Source: Bacteroidales bacterium
GTDB lineage: Bacteria > Bacteroidota > Bacteroidia > Bacteroidales > UBA3663
Length of the DNA stretch: 32,947 bases
Direction of reading: 5' to 3'
Assembly (NCBI GenBank): GCA_024694125.1
Contig: JAILKE010000091.1
Location: forward strand, 1-32,947
The notes under the pieces are model-generated. The model was not told the DNA's origin and made no database searches. It worked only from the letters and a program-made list of their open reading frames with translations. Positions 14,714 to 24,407 of the stretch are shown in pieces; position 1 is the first letter of the stretch, and every line of letters starts with the position of its first letter. The translations under genes and the position numbers were made by a program.

Positions 14714-17700
14714 ATGAGTTTTAACGATATATTGACTAAACTGTTCGGCAATAAGTCACAGCGCGACGTCAAGGCCATCCAGCCTTGGGTGGAGAAGATC
14801 AAAGCAGCCTATCCAGCTGTAGAAAAGATGTCCAACGACGAGCTGCGTGCCCGTAGTCAGGCCCTGATGCAACAGATGCAGGACCTCGTTGCCGCTGACC
14901 GCAAGAAGATTGACGAGTTGAAGGCTACCGTAGAGACTCTCGACGTAAACAAGCGCGAGAAGGTCTGGAGCGAGATTGACGACCTGAAGAAGAAGGTTCT
15001 CGATACCTTTGACCAACAACTCGCCGAGATTCTGCCCGAGGTATTTGCCATTGTCAAGCAGACCGCTTATCGCTTTGCCCAGAACGAGAAGGTCGAAGTA
15101 ACCGCCACTCAAATGGACCGCGACCTGGCGGCTACCAAGGACTTCGTGACCATCGAGGGCGACAAGGCCTATTACAATACCACATGGAATGCAGGTGGCA
15201 ATCCCGTACGTTGGGATATGGTACACTACGATGTACAGCTCTTTGGTGGCGTTGTCCTGCACCAAGGCAAGATTGCCGAGATGGCAACCGGTGAGGGTAA
15301 GACCCTGGTCGCTACCCTCCCAGTCTTCCTCAACGCTATGACTCACAATGGCGTACACGTCGTTACTGTCAATGACTACCTGGCCAAGCGAGATTGCGAG
15401 TGGATGGGTCCATTGTACCAGTTCCATGGTTTGAGCGTCGATTGCATTGACCGCTACGAGCCTAATAGCGATGCCCGTCGTCAGGCATACAATTGTGATA
15501 TCACCTTCGGTACCAACAACGAGTTCGGTTTCGACTATCTGCGTGACAATATGGCTATTCGTCCTGAGGACCTCGTACAGCGCGAGCACAACTTCGCCAT
15601 TGTCGATGAGGTGGACTCCGTATTGATTGACGATGCCCGTACCCCTCTGATCATTTCTGGTCCTACTCCACGCACATCGGAATATAGCGACGAAGAGCTC
15701 TATCAGGAGTTCCGTCCACGTGTAGAGAAGTTAGTCAATGCCCAGAAGACCCTTGCCAACCAGTTGCTCAACGAGGCCAAGAAAAAGGTGCTCAATGAGG
15801 ACAAAGAGACCCGTGACGAAGGAGCCGTCCAGTTGTATCGTGCCTATCGCGCATGGCCTAAGAGCAATGCCCTCATCAAGTTCCTGTCCGAGACAGGCGT
15901 CAAGCAGGAGATGCTCCGTGCCGAGGCTTCGTTCCTCGAGAACAACATGCAACGTATGCCCGAGGCCCTCGAACCATTGTACTTTGCCATCGAGGAGAAG
16001 AACAAGTCCGTTGACCTCACCGACAAGGGTATCGAGATGCTCACCGGCGAGGGCGAAGACCCGAAGTTCTTCGTATTGCCTGATGTCGGTAGCGAAATAG
16101 CCGAAGTCGAACACGACAAGTCCCTCTCGGACGAAGAGAAATTGGCCAAGAAGGACGAGATCATGGACCAATATACCGTCAAGGGAGAGCGCGTACACGC
16201 CGTCAATCAATTGCTCAAGGCCTTCACGATGTTCGAGAAGGATGTTGACTATATCGTAAGCGAAGACGGCAAGGTCAAGATTGTTGATGAGCAGACTGGC
16301 CGTATCATGGAGGGTCGTCGTTGGAGCGATGGTCTGCACCAGGCAGTAGAGGCCAAGGAGCACGTCAAGATCGAGCAAACCACCCAGACCTTTGCCACCA
16401 TTACCCTGCAGAACTACTTCCGCATGTACCACAAGCTCTCGGGCATGACCGGTACTGCCGAGACCGAAGCAGGCGAGTTCTGGGACATCTACAAGCTCGA
16501 CGTGGTCAGCATTCCTACCAACCGTCCTATCGCACGTAAGGATATGGATGACCGCATCTATCGTTCCAAGCGTGCCAAGTATAAGGCTGTTATTGCCCAA
16601 GCCAAGGAATATGTTGCTCAAGGTCGTCCAGTATTGATCGGTACAACATCGGTCGAAATTTCAGAGTTGCTCGACAAGGCATTCCGCCAGAACGGCATTA
16701 TTCCTAACGTGCTCAATGCCAAGTTGCACCAGCGCGAGGCCGAAATCGTAGCCAAGGCTGGTATGGCCAGCACCGTGACCATTGCTACCAACATGGCAGG
16801 TCGTGGTACGGATATCAAGTTGTCGCCCGAAATCAAGGCGGCAGGTGGTCTGGCCATCATCGGTACAGAGCGTCACGAGAGCCGTCGTGTGGACCGCCAG
16901 TTGCGTGGTCGTGCCGGCAGACAGGGAGACCCAGGTTCATCCGTATTCTTCGTTTCTCTCGAGGACAATCTGATGCGTATCTTCGGTACTGACCGCATTG
17001 CCAAGTTGATGGATAGCAAGATGTTCGCCATGACCGACGATGATGTTTTGGAGTCTTCACTCCTCTCGAACAGCATCGAGAAGGCTCAGAAGAAAGTCGA
17101 GGAGAACAACTACGGCATCCGTAAGCGCCTGCTCGAATACGATGATGTGCTCAACAAGCAGCGTGAGGTCGTGTATACCCGTCGTCGTCACGCCCTGATG
17201 GGTGAGCGCATCGGCGTGGACTTCATGAACATGGCCTATGACGTTGCATCAGAACTTGTCAAGCAATACAATCAGGACAACGACGCAGAGAACCTACAGA
17301 TGGAGGCATTCCGCAACTTTGGCACCAATATACAGTTGGACGAGGATTCCATCAAGGGTCTGTCCAACGAGGCACTGGCCGACAAGATCTACGATGCCGC
17401 TATGACCAACTTCAACAAGCGTGGTCAAGAGTTGGAAGAGAAGATCGGTCCACAATTGGTACAGATCTACGAACGATTCAAGGATGGTGGTCAGATCAAG
17501 AACGTCATCGTACCATTCACCGATGGCAAGCGCATCTACCAGATTCCAGTCAATCTACAAGAGGCCGCCGACACCAACGGACACAACATCGTCAAGACCT
17601 TCATGAAGGTCATCATCCTGCACGTCATCGACGAGGCATGGAAGGAGAACCTCCGCGACCTAGACGACCTGAAGCAGTCCGTACAGAATGCCCACTACGA

Positions 17701-18115
17701 GCAGAAGGATCCGCTCCTCATCTACAAGGTAGAGAGCTACGGCATCTTCGAGCGCATGGTCACCAAGATGAACAACAAAGCCGTACGCATCCTGATGCGT
17801 AGCCAGTTGCATATCCCAACCCCACCACCAGCAGAGGGTAATGTCGAAGCTCAGGCACCACAACATCCTAGTGACCAGTTCAAGACCGCCGCACCCGAGC
17901 GTCGCCAGGATTTCAGCCGTATGCAGGCCAGCCACGCACAGATGGGTTCGGCATTGGCCGATCGTCCTAATCCGGCCGGTGCCATGCCACAGGGCGGAGC
18001 TCCTACCCCACAACCACGCAAGCCTATTGTCGCCCAACCACACGTCGGCCGCAATGACCCATGTCCATGCGGTAGTGGTTTGAAGTACAAGAACTGCCAC
18101 GGCAAGGGTCTGTAA
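14714..18115 (+). CDS. secA: SecA preprotein translocase ATPase
   Basis: A 1133-residue motor ATPase that drives unfolded preproteins through SecYEG. Walker A is MATGEGKT (190-197), with Walker B/DEAD-like DEVD (298-301) followed by [23 protein letters not shown] and [16 protein letters not shown] mark the second nucleotide-binding fold. The C-terminus carries the SecB/zinc-binding motif with C1117, C1119, C1128 and H1129. It is longer than the E. coli protein (901 residues), as usual in Bacteroidetes, with extra sequence between DEAD motif and pre-protein cross-linking regions (about 325-450) and a Pro/Gln-rich linker before the zinc motif (about 1040-1110). Codon use is the strongly biased kind of a highly expressed gene. 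No conflict about the start, since ATG is preceded by an AT-rich leader. Confidence 0.98.
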   Translation: MSFNDILTKLFGNKSQRDVKAIQPWVEKIKAAYPAVEKMSNDELRARSQALMQQMQDLVAADRKKIDELKATVETLDVNKREKVWSEIDDLKKKVLDTFDQQLAEILPEVFAIVKQTAYRFAQNEKVEVTATQMDRDLAATKDFVTIEGDKAYYNTTWNAGGNPVRWDMVHYDVQLFGGVVLHQGKIAEMATGEGKTLVATLPVFLNAMTHNGVHVVTVNDYLAKRDCEWMGPLYQFHGLSVDCIDRYEPNSDARRQAYNCDITFGTNNEFGFDYLRDNMAIRPEDLVQREHNFAIVDEVDSVLIDDARTPLIISGPTPRTSEYSDEELYQEFRPRVEKLVNAQKTLANQLLNEAKKKVLNEDKETRDEGAVQLYRAYRAWPKSNALIKFLSETGVKQEMLRAEASFLENNMQRMPEALEPLYFAIEEKNKSVDLTDKGIEMLTGEGEDPKFFVLPDVGSEIAEVEHDKSLSDEEKLAKKDEIMDQYTVKGERVHAVNQLLKAFTMFEKDVDYIVSEDGKVKIVDEQTGRIMEGRRWSDGLHQAVEAKEHVKIEQTTQTFATITLQNYFRMYHKLSGMTGTAETEAGEFWDIYKLDVVSIPTNRPIARKDMDDRIYRSKRAKYKAVIAQAKEYVAQGRPVLIGTTSVEISELLDKAFRQNGIIPNVLNAKLHQREAEIVAKAGMASTVTIATNMAGRGTDIKLSPEIKAAGGLAIIGTERHESRRVDRQLRGRAGRQGDPGSSVFFVSLEDNLMRIFGTDRIAKLMDSKMFAMTDDDVLESSLLSNSIEKAQKKVEENNYGIRKRLLEYDDVLNKQREVVYTRRRHALMGERIGVDFMNMAYDVASELVKQYNQDNDAENLQMEAFRNFGTNIQLDEDSIKGLSNEALADKIYDAAMTNFNKRGQELEEKIGPQLVQIYERFKDGGQIKNVIVPFTDGKRIYQIPVNLQEAADTNGHNIVKTFMKVIILHVIDEAWKENLRDLDDLKQSVQNAHYEQKDPLLIYKVESYGIFERMVTKMNNKAVRILMRSQLHIPTPPPAEGNVEAQAPQHPSDQFKTAAPERRQDFSRMQASHAQMGSALADRPNPAGAMPQGGAPTPQPRKPIVAQPHVGRNDPCPCGSGLKYKNCHGKGL

Positions 18116-18176
18116 GGTTGGCATCAGGGCCAATATCCTACAATCAATGACCATTATTTTGACCATATAATCAGCG

Positions 18177-18533
18177 ATGAAAACGATTATTACCGTCAAT
18201 AATCTCCGCATATACGCTTTTCACGGGGTGCTCGATCAGGAGCACTCCGTGGGAAACGAATATCGCATAGATTGTAGTATCGAGGCAGACGTAAGCCGGG
18301 CCATGCAAACCGACCAGGTGACAGACACCATCAGCTATGCCGAGGTCATTGAGTTGATCCAAAGGGAGATGCATCAGCCATCAGCCTTGCTCGAACACGT
18401 AGCCGGACGCATCATATCAGCCCTACAACAACGTTGGCCCGACATTGCACATATAGACCTGAACCTATCCAAGGTCAAGCCTCCCGTTGCGGGGGCAGAC
18501 GTTGAGAGTTGTAGTTTCAGGGTCATCATTTAA
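18177..18533 (+). CDS. folB: Dihydroneopterin aldolase
   Basis: A 118-residue protein of normal FolB length. It converts 7,8-dihydroneopterin to 6-hydroxymethyl-dihydropterin and glycolaldehyde in folate synthesis, in the cytoplasm. Visible family features are AFHGVLDQEHSVGNEYRID near the N-terminus, DTISYAEVIELI in the middle, LLEHVAGRI, and the late strand with the catalytic Lys in LNLSKVKPPV. It starts 61 bases after secA, so it may share a transcript. No other folate gene is nearby. Confidence 0.93.
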   Translation: MKTIITVNNLRIYAFHGVLDQEHSVGNEYRIDCSIEADVSRAMQTDQVTDTISYAEVIELIQREMHQPSALLEHVAGRIISALQQRWPDIAHIDLNLSKVKPPVAGADVESCSFRVII

Positions 18534-18535
18534 AC

Positions 18536-18550
18536 GGGAGAACTTCTCCC
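18536..18550. terminator. Small palindrome right after folB
   Basis: GGGAGAACTTCTCCC is a perfect inverted repeat around a single C, starting 3 bases past the folB stop. As RNA it would give a 5-base stem with a 5-base loop, a weak terminator, or it may be a protein-binding site. Confidence 0.35.
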
Positions 18551-18629
18551 ATCCCAGGTTGTACCACATTAGACGGGCCGAAATCCATAATATAGTCTAT
18601 CGAGTGCAACATCCAATGAAAAGCAACAA

Positions 18630-18694
18630 GTTACAATAGGTTACGGCAGGTTACAACAACCTAACTAACCAAGAAACTAACCAAAAAACTAACC
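18630..18694. repeat. GTTAC/CTAACC repeat array upstream of the pectate lyase gene
   Basis: GTTAC occurs at 18630, 18640 and 18650 (10-base pitch), the last two as GGTTAC. Then CTAACC occurs at 18665, 18677 and 18689 (12-base pitch). CTAACC is the reverse complement of GGTTAG, so the two halves face each other. The array ends 22 bases before the pectate lyase ATG and is a candidate regulator-binding or RNA-structure element for the pectin genes. Confidence 0.6.
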
Positions 18695-18716
18695 ATAATC
18701 CTTATTATCTCATATT

Positions 18717-20969
18717 ATGAACAAGATCAGTATTTCTCTATTATTCCTATTGGCTTCATCCCAAATAGCCTCTGCCGATGTCACTTCCATATTGTCGTCG
18801 GGCGGATGGTTCGAGAGTGGCTATGTCACATGGGCACCCGTAGAGGGAGCCACTAACTATCACGTTTATTACCGGGCATCGGGGGCAGATGCCTACACCC
18901 AGCTGGACAGTATGCTGGTGCGCGATTACACCACCTACGGCCGAGCCGATGTACTGGGCATTGCACAGGGCCAATACCAGATGAAGGTCGTCCCGGTCAA
19001 TGCATCGGGCGAGATGACCGACATGGCGGCCGAGACCGACCTCTTTGACGTTGCGGCACACGACCGAGGAGGCTTTGCACACTTCAATACCGCCTCATCT
19101 ACTTTTGATCCGAGCAAGGGCATCGGAGCCTACAACAATGACGGTACGCTCAAATCCGGAGCCAAGGTACTCTATATATGGTCCGGCAATGCCAAGACCA
19201 TCCAGACAGACGTCATCACCAATAGCAATGGAGGCACGACAACGGCCACCGGCATGCAGAGCATCATAGACCTGTACCAGAAAGGCTATGACAAGACACC
19301 TATCGACTTCCGCATCATCGGCAAATTGTCTGCTAGCGACATGGACCACTTCTCGTCTTCATCCGAGGGTCTGCAGATCAAGGGCAAGAACGCCTATTCC
19401 GAACTCAACATCACGATAGAGGGAGTGGGCAACGATGCCACGATACATGGCTTCGGATTCCTGATGCGCAATGCCTGTTCGGTCGAACTCCGCAACCTCG
19501 CCATCATGTGGTTCATGGACGATGCCGTATCGATGGACACCGACAACTCCAACCTATGGATACACAACCTCGACCTCTTCTATGGCAATCCAGGTTCGGA
19601 CAGTGACCAGGCCAAGGGCGACGGAACGCTCGACATCAAGGGCGACTCGAAGTACTGCACCATGTCGTACAATCACCTGTGGGATAGCGGCAAGGCCTCG
19701 TTGTGCGGCATGACCTCCGAATCGGGCCCCAACTACATCACCTATCACCACAACTGGTTCGACCATTCGGATAGCCGTCATCCACGCATACGCACCATGA
19801 GCGTACACGTGTACAATAACTATTTCGACGGAAACAGCAAGTATGGTGTAGGCTCGACCACGGGTTCCGACGTTTGGGTCGAGTGCAATTACTTCCGCAA
19901 TTGCAAGTATCCGATGCTCATCTCCAAGCAGGGCTCGGACATACACAATGGAGTCGGTTCAAGTGATGATACCAAGGGCACCTTCTCGAGCGAGGATGGC
20001 GGCATCATCAAGGCTTACGGCAACTATATGACCGGGCAGAAGAGCTTTGAGCCCTACGTAGAGGGCGATGCTACCTATTCACAACACTTCGACGCCTATG
20101 TGGTGACCGACCGCACCCAGCAGGTTCCAGCTACCGTAACCGCACTCCAAGGCGGTGCGACATATAGCAATTTCGATACCGATGCAACGTTGATGTACAG
20201 TGGTTATACATGTCACGAGGCGACCGATGTTCCCGCCCTGCTGACCGGCACATTAGGAGCAGGCCGATGCCAGCACGGAGACTTCACGTGGACCTTTGAC
20301 GATGCCGAGGACAGCAACTATGACGTCATTTCGGAATTGACCAGTGCCATACAGACCTACACCTCGACGCTCACGGGCTTCTACAACGCTACCTCCGATG
20401 GTACAGGTGGTGAGACCGGTGGAGAGACCGGTGGGGAAACTGGCGGAGAGACAGGAGGCGAGACCGGCGGAGAGACCATCTCTGGACAAGTCATCTGCCA
20501 CTTTACCGACAAGACTCCATCCAGCCAGATGGTGACCGTAACGGGCAACTACTCAAACGGCAAGGGCTCCGTCACCTACGGCGGCACCACCTACACCATG
20601 TGCGTCAAGATGGAAAGCTCGACACAGATACTCATCCAACCTACATCGGATTGCACCGTCACCCTCATCTTCGGCGGAACAACCTCGGCCGCAGGACAAC
20701 AGATCAAGTTGGACGGCACCAAGCAGACGCTTGATGACAATGGCCAATATTCCTTCCAAGCCACGGCAGGTACCACCTATACGCTCACCAAAGGCAACTC
20801 CATCAACCTCTTCCTCATCCTGTTCCAGGGTGAATCAGCAGGTATAGATGAGGTGGCCAATGCGGACCAATCCATTGCTCGTACCTACGACCTCCAAGGC
20901 CGCACCGTACGCACGATACAGCATGGTAAGTTCTACATGCGTGCCGGCAAGGTAATATATGTCAAGTAA
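18717..20969 (+). CDS. Secreted pectate lyase, family PL1
   Basis: A 750-residue exported protein. Residues 1-20 are a signal peptide (cut near ASA), about 25-112 resembles a fibronectin type III domain, and about 120-555 is the right-handed beta-helix lyase domain. Family marks include IHNLDLFYGN, DGTLDIKGDSKYCTMSYNHL (calcium-binding and strand repeats), ITYHHNWFDHSDSRHPRIR with catalytic-type R354/R357/R359, and VHVYNNYFDG. A linker of six GGET units (564-587) leads to a beta-rich domain (about 590-705). The tail IARTYDLQGRTVRTIQHGKFYMRAGKVIYVK-type sequence resembles the short C-terminal tails of Prevotella secreted enzymes. It cleaves de-esterified homogalacturonan by beta-elimination. 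It is followed by a pectin methylesterase gene. Confidence 0.9.
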   Translation: MNKISISLLFLLASSQIASADVTSILSSGGWFESGYVTWAPVEGATNYHVYYRASGADAYTQLDSMLVRDYTTYGRADVLGIAQGQYQMKVVPVNASGEMTDMAAETDLFDVAAHDRGGFAHFNTASSTFDPSKGIGAYNNDGTLKSGAKVLYIWSGNAKTIQTDVITNSNGGTTTATGMQSIIDLYQKGYDKTPIDFRIIGKLSASDMDHFSSSSEGLQIKGKNAYSELNITIEGVGNDATIHGFGFLMRNACSVELRNLAIMWFMDDAVSMDTDNSNLWIHNLDLFYGNPGSDSDQAKGDGTLDIKGDSKYCTMSYNHLWDSGKASLCGMTSESGPNYITYHHNWFDHSDSRHPRIRTMSVHVYNNYFDGNSKYGVGSTTGSDVWVECNYFRNCKYPMLISKQGSDIHNGVGSSDDTKGTFSSEDGGIIKAYGNYMTGQKSFEPYVEGDATYSQHFDAYVVTDRTQQVPATVTALQGGATYSNFDTDATLMYSGYTCHEATDVPALLTGTLGAGRCQHGDFTWTFDDAEDSNYDVISELTSAIQTYTSTLTGFYNATSDGTGGETGGETGGETGGETGGETGGETISGQVICHFTDKTPSSQMVTVTGNYSNGKGSVTYGGTTYTMCVKMESSTQILIQPTSDCTVTLIFGGTTSAAGQQIKLDGTKQTLDDNGQYSFQATAGTTYTLTKGNSINLFLILFQGESAGIDEVANADQSIARTYDLQGRTVRTIQHGKFYMRAGKVIYVK
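20406..20477 (+). repeat. Six 12-base repeats encoding a GGET linker
   Basis: The peptide unit Gly-Gly-Glu-Thr is repeated six times without error, while the codons vary at synonymous positions (ACC/ACT/ACA, GAG/GAA, GGT/GGA/GGC/GGG). The array links the lyase domain to the C-terminal beta domain. Confidence 0.9.
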
Positions 20970-20983
20970 AAACAAAACTTCAA

Positions 20984-21016
20984 TCCGTAGTGGAGTCACC
21001 AAGGTTCCACTACGGA
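20984..21016 (+). terminator. Hairpin after the pectate lyase gene
   Basis: TCCGTAGTGGA (20984-20994) and TCCACTACGGA (21006-21016) form a perfect 11-base stem with an 11-base loop, 15 bases past the stop. No T-run follows, so it may only slow polymerase or protect the upstream mRNA 3' end while the methylesterase gene is still read. Confidence 0.55.
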
Positions 21017-21190
21017 CAAAGTTATAACGAAAACGAAGACGAAAATCTTCGTACAAAGACAAAAAACGAAGACGAATAACGATAAAACCAAAAAGGAAAG
21101 AGAAATATATAGAATAGAGATACAACCACACCAAACTTACAACGAGACGAAGACCCAAACAAAAGAAATAACCCAAATGTAAAGTTGCTT

Positions 21191-22513
21191 ATGAAAAAGA
21201 CTATTCTGTTCGGAGCACTCCTTTCTATTTGTCTGAGTGCATTAGCGGCCGATGAGGCCGATCAGTTGAACAATCCCACCAAGAGACTCTATGACTTCGT
21301 CGTTCCGCGCGACGGATCGATCGCCGAGGCCATTGCGGCGGCCAATAGCCGTCCCGACACGACGAGCCGTTACCGCATCTTCATCCTCTCGGGCGACTAC
21401 GTCATCCCCGCCGATTCCAGCCGTATGGTCAAGGGTGGAAATGGGCAGATGTACCCCAGCCCCATTACCGTGCTCAGGACTCCCTATGTCAGCATCATCG
21501 GCGAGGACTATCAGACCACGGGATTCACCAATACCGTTCCACCAGCCACGTGGAATAACGGGTTCAACGAGGCCAGCCCACTGGAAGGCATCAGCAAGAG
21601 TGACGTGCTCAATCTGGGCCGCTACGTTCACCATACCTATATGCAGGGCATCAGCATCCGCACCTCGATGGGAGACCGTCATGGTCGTGACATTGCGCTC
21701 AATGACAATGGAGACAAGACCATCCTCAAGGAGTGTTGTCTCTGGGGCTACCAGGACACCTACGTCTCGCACCAGCGCAACCGATACTATTTCGAGGGTG
21801 GTGTGATCCGAGGCAACACCGACTACTGTTGCGGCAAGGGTGACGTGTGGTACAACCAGGTCACCCTACGCACCAAGGGAGGCTATCTCGCCGTTCCGTC
21901 CAAGCCTCGCAAGTATGGTTATATCTTCGACCGATGCCGCATCGTGAGTGACGGAGAGAATGGCGACGGAAGCTATACGCTGGGCCGTCCATGGGGTCAG
22001 GGCACTCCTATCGCACTCTTCCTCAATACCGTGATGGAGATCATCCCGAAGCCCATCGGATGGGACGAGATGGGCAAGGCTGGTTATCCTTCCCGATTTG
22101 CCGAGTACAATAGCCGTGATGCCAAGGGCAATCCCGTTGACCTGTCGGGTCGCAAGACGTCGTTCGGAGGTCACGATGATTGCAATGTACCGAGTCTGAC
22201 TCGCGAGGAGGCAGAACGCTACACCATTGCCCTGGTGATGGGTGCCGAGGATGGTTGGGACCCTACCCTATACACCGCGCAAGTGTCTCCGGTCGAGTCA
22301 TTCCGCGTCAAGCGTGGCAAACTCTCATGGCGACACAATCCACAGGCTCTGCTCTACGCCATCGTGCGCAATGGCCATGTAGTTGATTTCACGACCGATG
22401 CCAACTATCGTCTTCCTGCCGATGCACACCCCTCGGACAAGTGGTCTGTACGTTGTGCCAACTGGATGGGCGGTCTGGGCGAAGCTACCGACGCCGTTTC
22501 CATCGCCAAGTAA
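21191..22513 (+). CDS. Pectin methylesterase, family CE8
   Basis: A 440-residue secreted enzyme that removes methyl esters from homogalacturonan, preparing it for the neighbouring lyase. The signal peptide ends near ALAA. Active-site features are GYQDTYV (Q188, D189), the second Asp in GNTDYCCG (D211) and the Arg of LGRPWG (R266, W268). The usual VDFIFG reads TDYCCG, an unusual cysteine pair next to the catalytic Asp. A C-terminal extension (about 355-440) may be a small substrate-binding module. ATG at 21191 is preferred to the in-frame TTG at 21185, since MKKTILFG begins a normal signal peptide. Confidence 0.9.
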   Translation: MKKTILFGALLSICLSALAADEADQLNNPTKRLYDFVVPRDGSIAEAIAAANSRPDTTSRYRIFILSGDYVIPADSSRMVKGGNGQMYPSPITVLRTPYVSIIGEDYQTTGFTNTVPPATWNNGFNEASPLEGISKSDVLNLGRYVHHTYMQGISIRTSMGDRHGRDIALNDNGDKTILKECCLWGYQDTYVSHQRNRYYFEGGVIRGNTDYCCGKGDVWYNQVTLRTKGGYLAVPSKPRKYGYIFDRCRIVSDGENGDGSYTLGRPWGQGTPIALFLNTVMEIIPKPIGWDEMGKAGYPSRFAEYNSRDAKGNPVDLSGRKTSFGGHDDCNVPSLTREEAERYTIALVMGAEDGWDPTLYTAQVSPVESFRVKRGKLSWRHNPQALLYAIVRNGHVVDFTTDANYRLPADAHPSDKWSVRCANWMGGLGEATDAVSIAK

Positions 22514-22532
22514 CCATCTACCGACGATATGT

Positions 22533-22574
22533 AAAAAGAGTGTATCAGCCGTTCTGGCTCGATACACTCTTTTT
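22533..22574. terminator. Strong terminator after the methylesterase gene
   Basis: AAAAAGAGTGTATC (22533-22546) and GATACACTCTTTTT (22561-22574) form a 14-base stem, with an inner AGCC/GGCT pair in the loop. The A-run and T-run on its flanks let it work in both directions. Confidence 0.9.
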
Positions 22575-22760
22575 ATGTCCCAAATAATTAACTGTCTTAA
22601 AAATCTTCCATCTAAAAGACAGTGCAAAGATAGGGAGTTATACGATAATCGCCAAATATTTTCGACAAACGACACGATTTTATCGACGAACGACATGACC
22701 GTCATTCAAAGTCGGCCGTTTTGGCCTTATTACTAACCGATTGTCGGCTAAAATTACGAA

Positions 22761-24368
22761 TCACCGATTGATGACAAACATAACCTTATCGGCACCAGCG
22801 CTGACGGGTTTCCCATCCAGGGTATAGCGGCATGCCGTGCGGAGCTTGCGGTCGGAGGCCTGAATGGACTGGATGGCGGTAGCACCACCCGACTGGCTGG
22901 CACTCTGTTGCATACGTTCATACTCCACCGCGGCGAGTATGAAGGCGCCCAGGACCTTACCTTCAGTATAGTCGGTCACACGGGTCACATCACTTCCGAG
23001 CAGGTAATATACAGCCGAACCCTCACGCTTGCTACTACCACCCAGGCCTGCCGAGGCACAACTATTGACCAATGTGTAGGTACCATCCGCGCGCTGCTTG
23101 ACGAACTGCTCGACGAAGCCCTGATAACCGCGCTTGCCCACGGGCAGATAGACGTCGGCTGGCAGGTAACCCAGACGCACGGCTTTGAGATAGGTAGCGG
23201 TGAAGATGGCGGAAGCCGAACTCTCCAGGTAGTTGTAGGTCATATCGTACGACTTACCGCGGTACGAATCGGCGCCGAACGTACCATCATAGGCCAGCAA
23301 CTGGTACCAGCATCCCGTCTGGGCATCCTGACGGGCTTTGAGGCCGGCGGCCAGGTCGGCGAGGTACTCCATGAGGCGCTCGCGGCAATCGATACTGTAA
23401 CCCGTGAGCGAAGACTGGGTCGGTTCATAGACTATACCATCGGGCATCATCTCGATCAGATCGACCAGGGCGAGGAAATACCATCCGCAGGCTCGACCCC
23501 AGTACTCGGCCGAACGGCAAGTCTCGGGATCAGCCCAGCACGAAGCCGCCGAACCGGTCGGATCTGCCGAGAAGGCGTGCCACAACAGCTGCTTGTCGGC
23601 ATCCCACAGGTAGTGCCAGGTGATGTCGAATTGCAAGGTGATGGTCTTCCAGTCATCCTCCCCTATGTGCAGGCCATACTTCTGCAAGGAACCGAGCAGA
23701 GCGGGTCCCATATACTGACCGTCGCACCACATCTGGTTCGGGTAGCTGCTCTTGTGGTACCAACCACCGGCGGCCACCTCGCTGACCGAAGGCTTGATTA
23801 CGTAGTTCTCATTGGCATCGGCCAGACCCTTGATGGCATTCTGCATAGCCTTCCAGGCATTGTCACGCGTCTGGCTATCTGCTATGTCGGCAAAGGCGCC
23901 ACCCTCGCCCGTCAGGTCGTACAGGGCAGGGTACATCTTGGCGGCATTGAGGTTGTCCAGGCTACCACCTGTCGTGGGGACGGACTCGACGTATGTATTG
24001 GCATAATCCTGTACCGTATAGAACCAACTACGGGCGAACGTGGAGTCCTTGTAGTACTCAGCTCCCTCGATGAGAGCCTTGGCTACCAGACCGGGCACAT
24101 AGTCAAATTTGAGTTTAGAGCCGCCGGCATTCTCACGGATTTTATTGCCCGATGCATCGTAGGCATTGAACCCCATCTGTTTCTTGTTGGCGTAGAAGTC
24201 GCTGATACGGCTATCCACGATCAATCGCGAATAGAGAGTAGTACTGTCGAATGTCACATCACTGTATGTTTCGGCCTCGACCGACTGGGTACACGAAGCC
24301 AACGACGTCGTCACGGCGACAATCATCGACGTAAAACTCAAAATCTGCATATGAGTAATGAACTTCAT
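22761..24368 (-). CDS. GH105-type unsaturated uronyl hydrolase lipoprotein
   Basis: A 535-residue (alpha/alpha)6-barrel protein of the GH88/GH105 group. These enzymes remove the terminal 4,5-unsaturated galacturonic acid left by pectin lyases. Family marks are GGWYHKSSYPNQMWCDGQYM (H205, W214, D216) and the later YWGRACGWYFLALVD (near 289-304). The N-terminus has a lipobox LAS-C26, so it is probably anchored in a membrane. The C-terminus has a short CRYTLDGKPVSAGADKVMFV tail like that of secreted Prevotella enzymes, unexpected on a lipoprotein. Its start is 39 bases after the plug-protein gene, hence one transcript. With the PL1 and CE8 genes it makes a small pectin-degradation locus. Confidence 0.87.
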   Translation of the reverse strand: MKFITHMQILSFTSMIVAVTTSLASCTQSVEAETYSDVTFDSTTLYSRLIVDSRISDFYANKKQMGFNAYDASGNKIRENAGGSKLKFDYVPGLVAKALIEGAEYYKDSTFARSWFYTVQDYANTYVESVPTTGGSLDNLNAAKMYPALYDLTGEGGAFADIADSQTRDNAWKAMQNAIKGLADANENYVIKPSVSEVAAGGWYHKSSYPNQMWCDGQYMGPALLGSLQKYGLHIGEDDWKTITLQFDITWHYLWDADKQLLWHAFSADPTGSAASCWADPETCRSAEYWGRACGWYFLALVDLIEMMPDGIVYEPTQSSLTGYSIDCRERLMEYLADLAAGLKARQDAQTGCWYQLLAYDGTFGADSYRGKSYDMTYNYLESSASAIFTATYLKAVRLGYLPADVYLPVGKRGYQGFVEQFVKQRADGTYTLVNSCASAGLGGSSKREGSAVYYLLGSDVTRVTDYTEGKVLGAFILAAVEYERMQQSASQSGGATAIQSIQASDRKLRTACRYTLDGKPVSAGADKVMFVINR

Positions 24369-24407
24369 TAATTTTGATTATAAAATAAAATATTGAAAAT
24401 TATATGG

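Noticed and set aside
15731..16621. 296-codon frame on the minus strand within secA
   Set aside because: It lies wholly inside the unmistakable secA gene and encodes a Leu/Val/Asp-rich shadow with no family features.
22908..24371. Long open frame (487 codons) on the plus strand opposite the GH105 gene
   Set aside because: It is the antisense of a clear GH105 enzyme with signal sequence and family motifs. The antisense product has no recognisable motif and arises from the GC-rich codon pattern.
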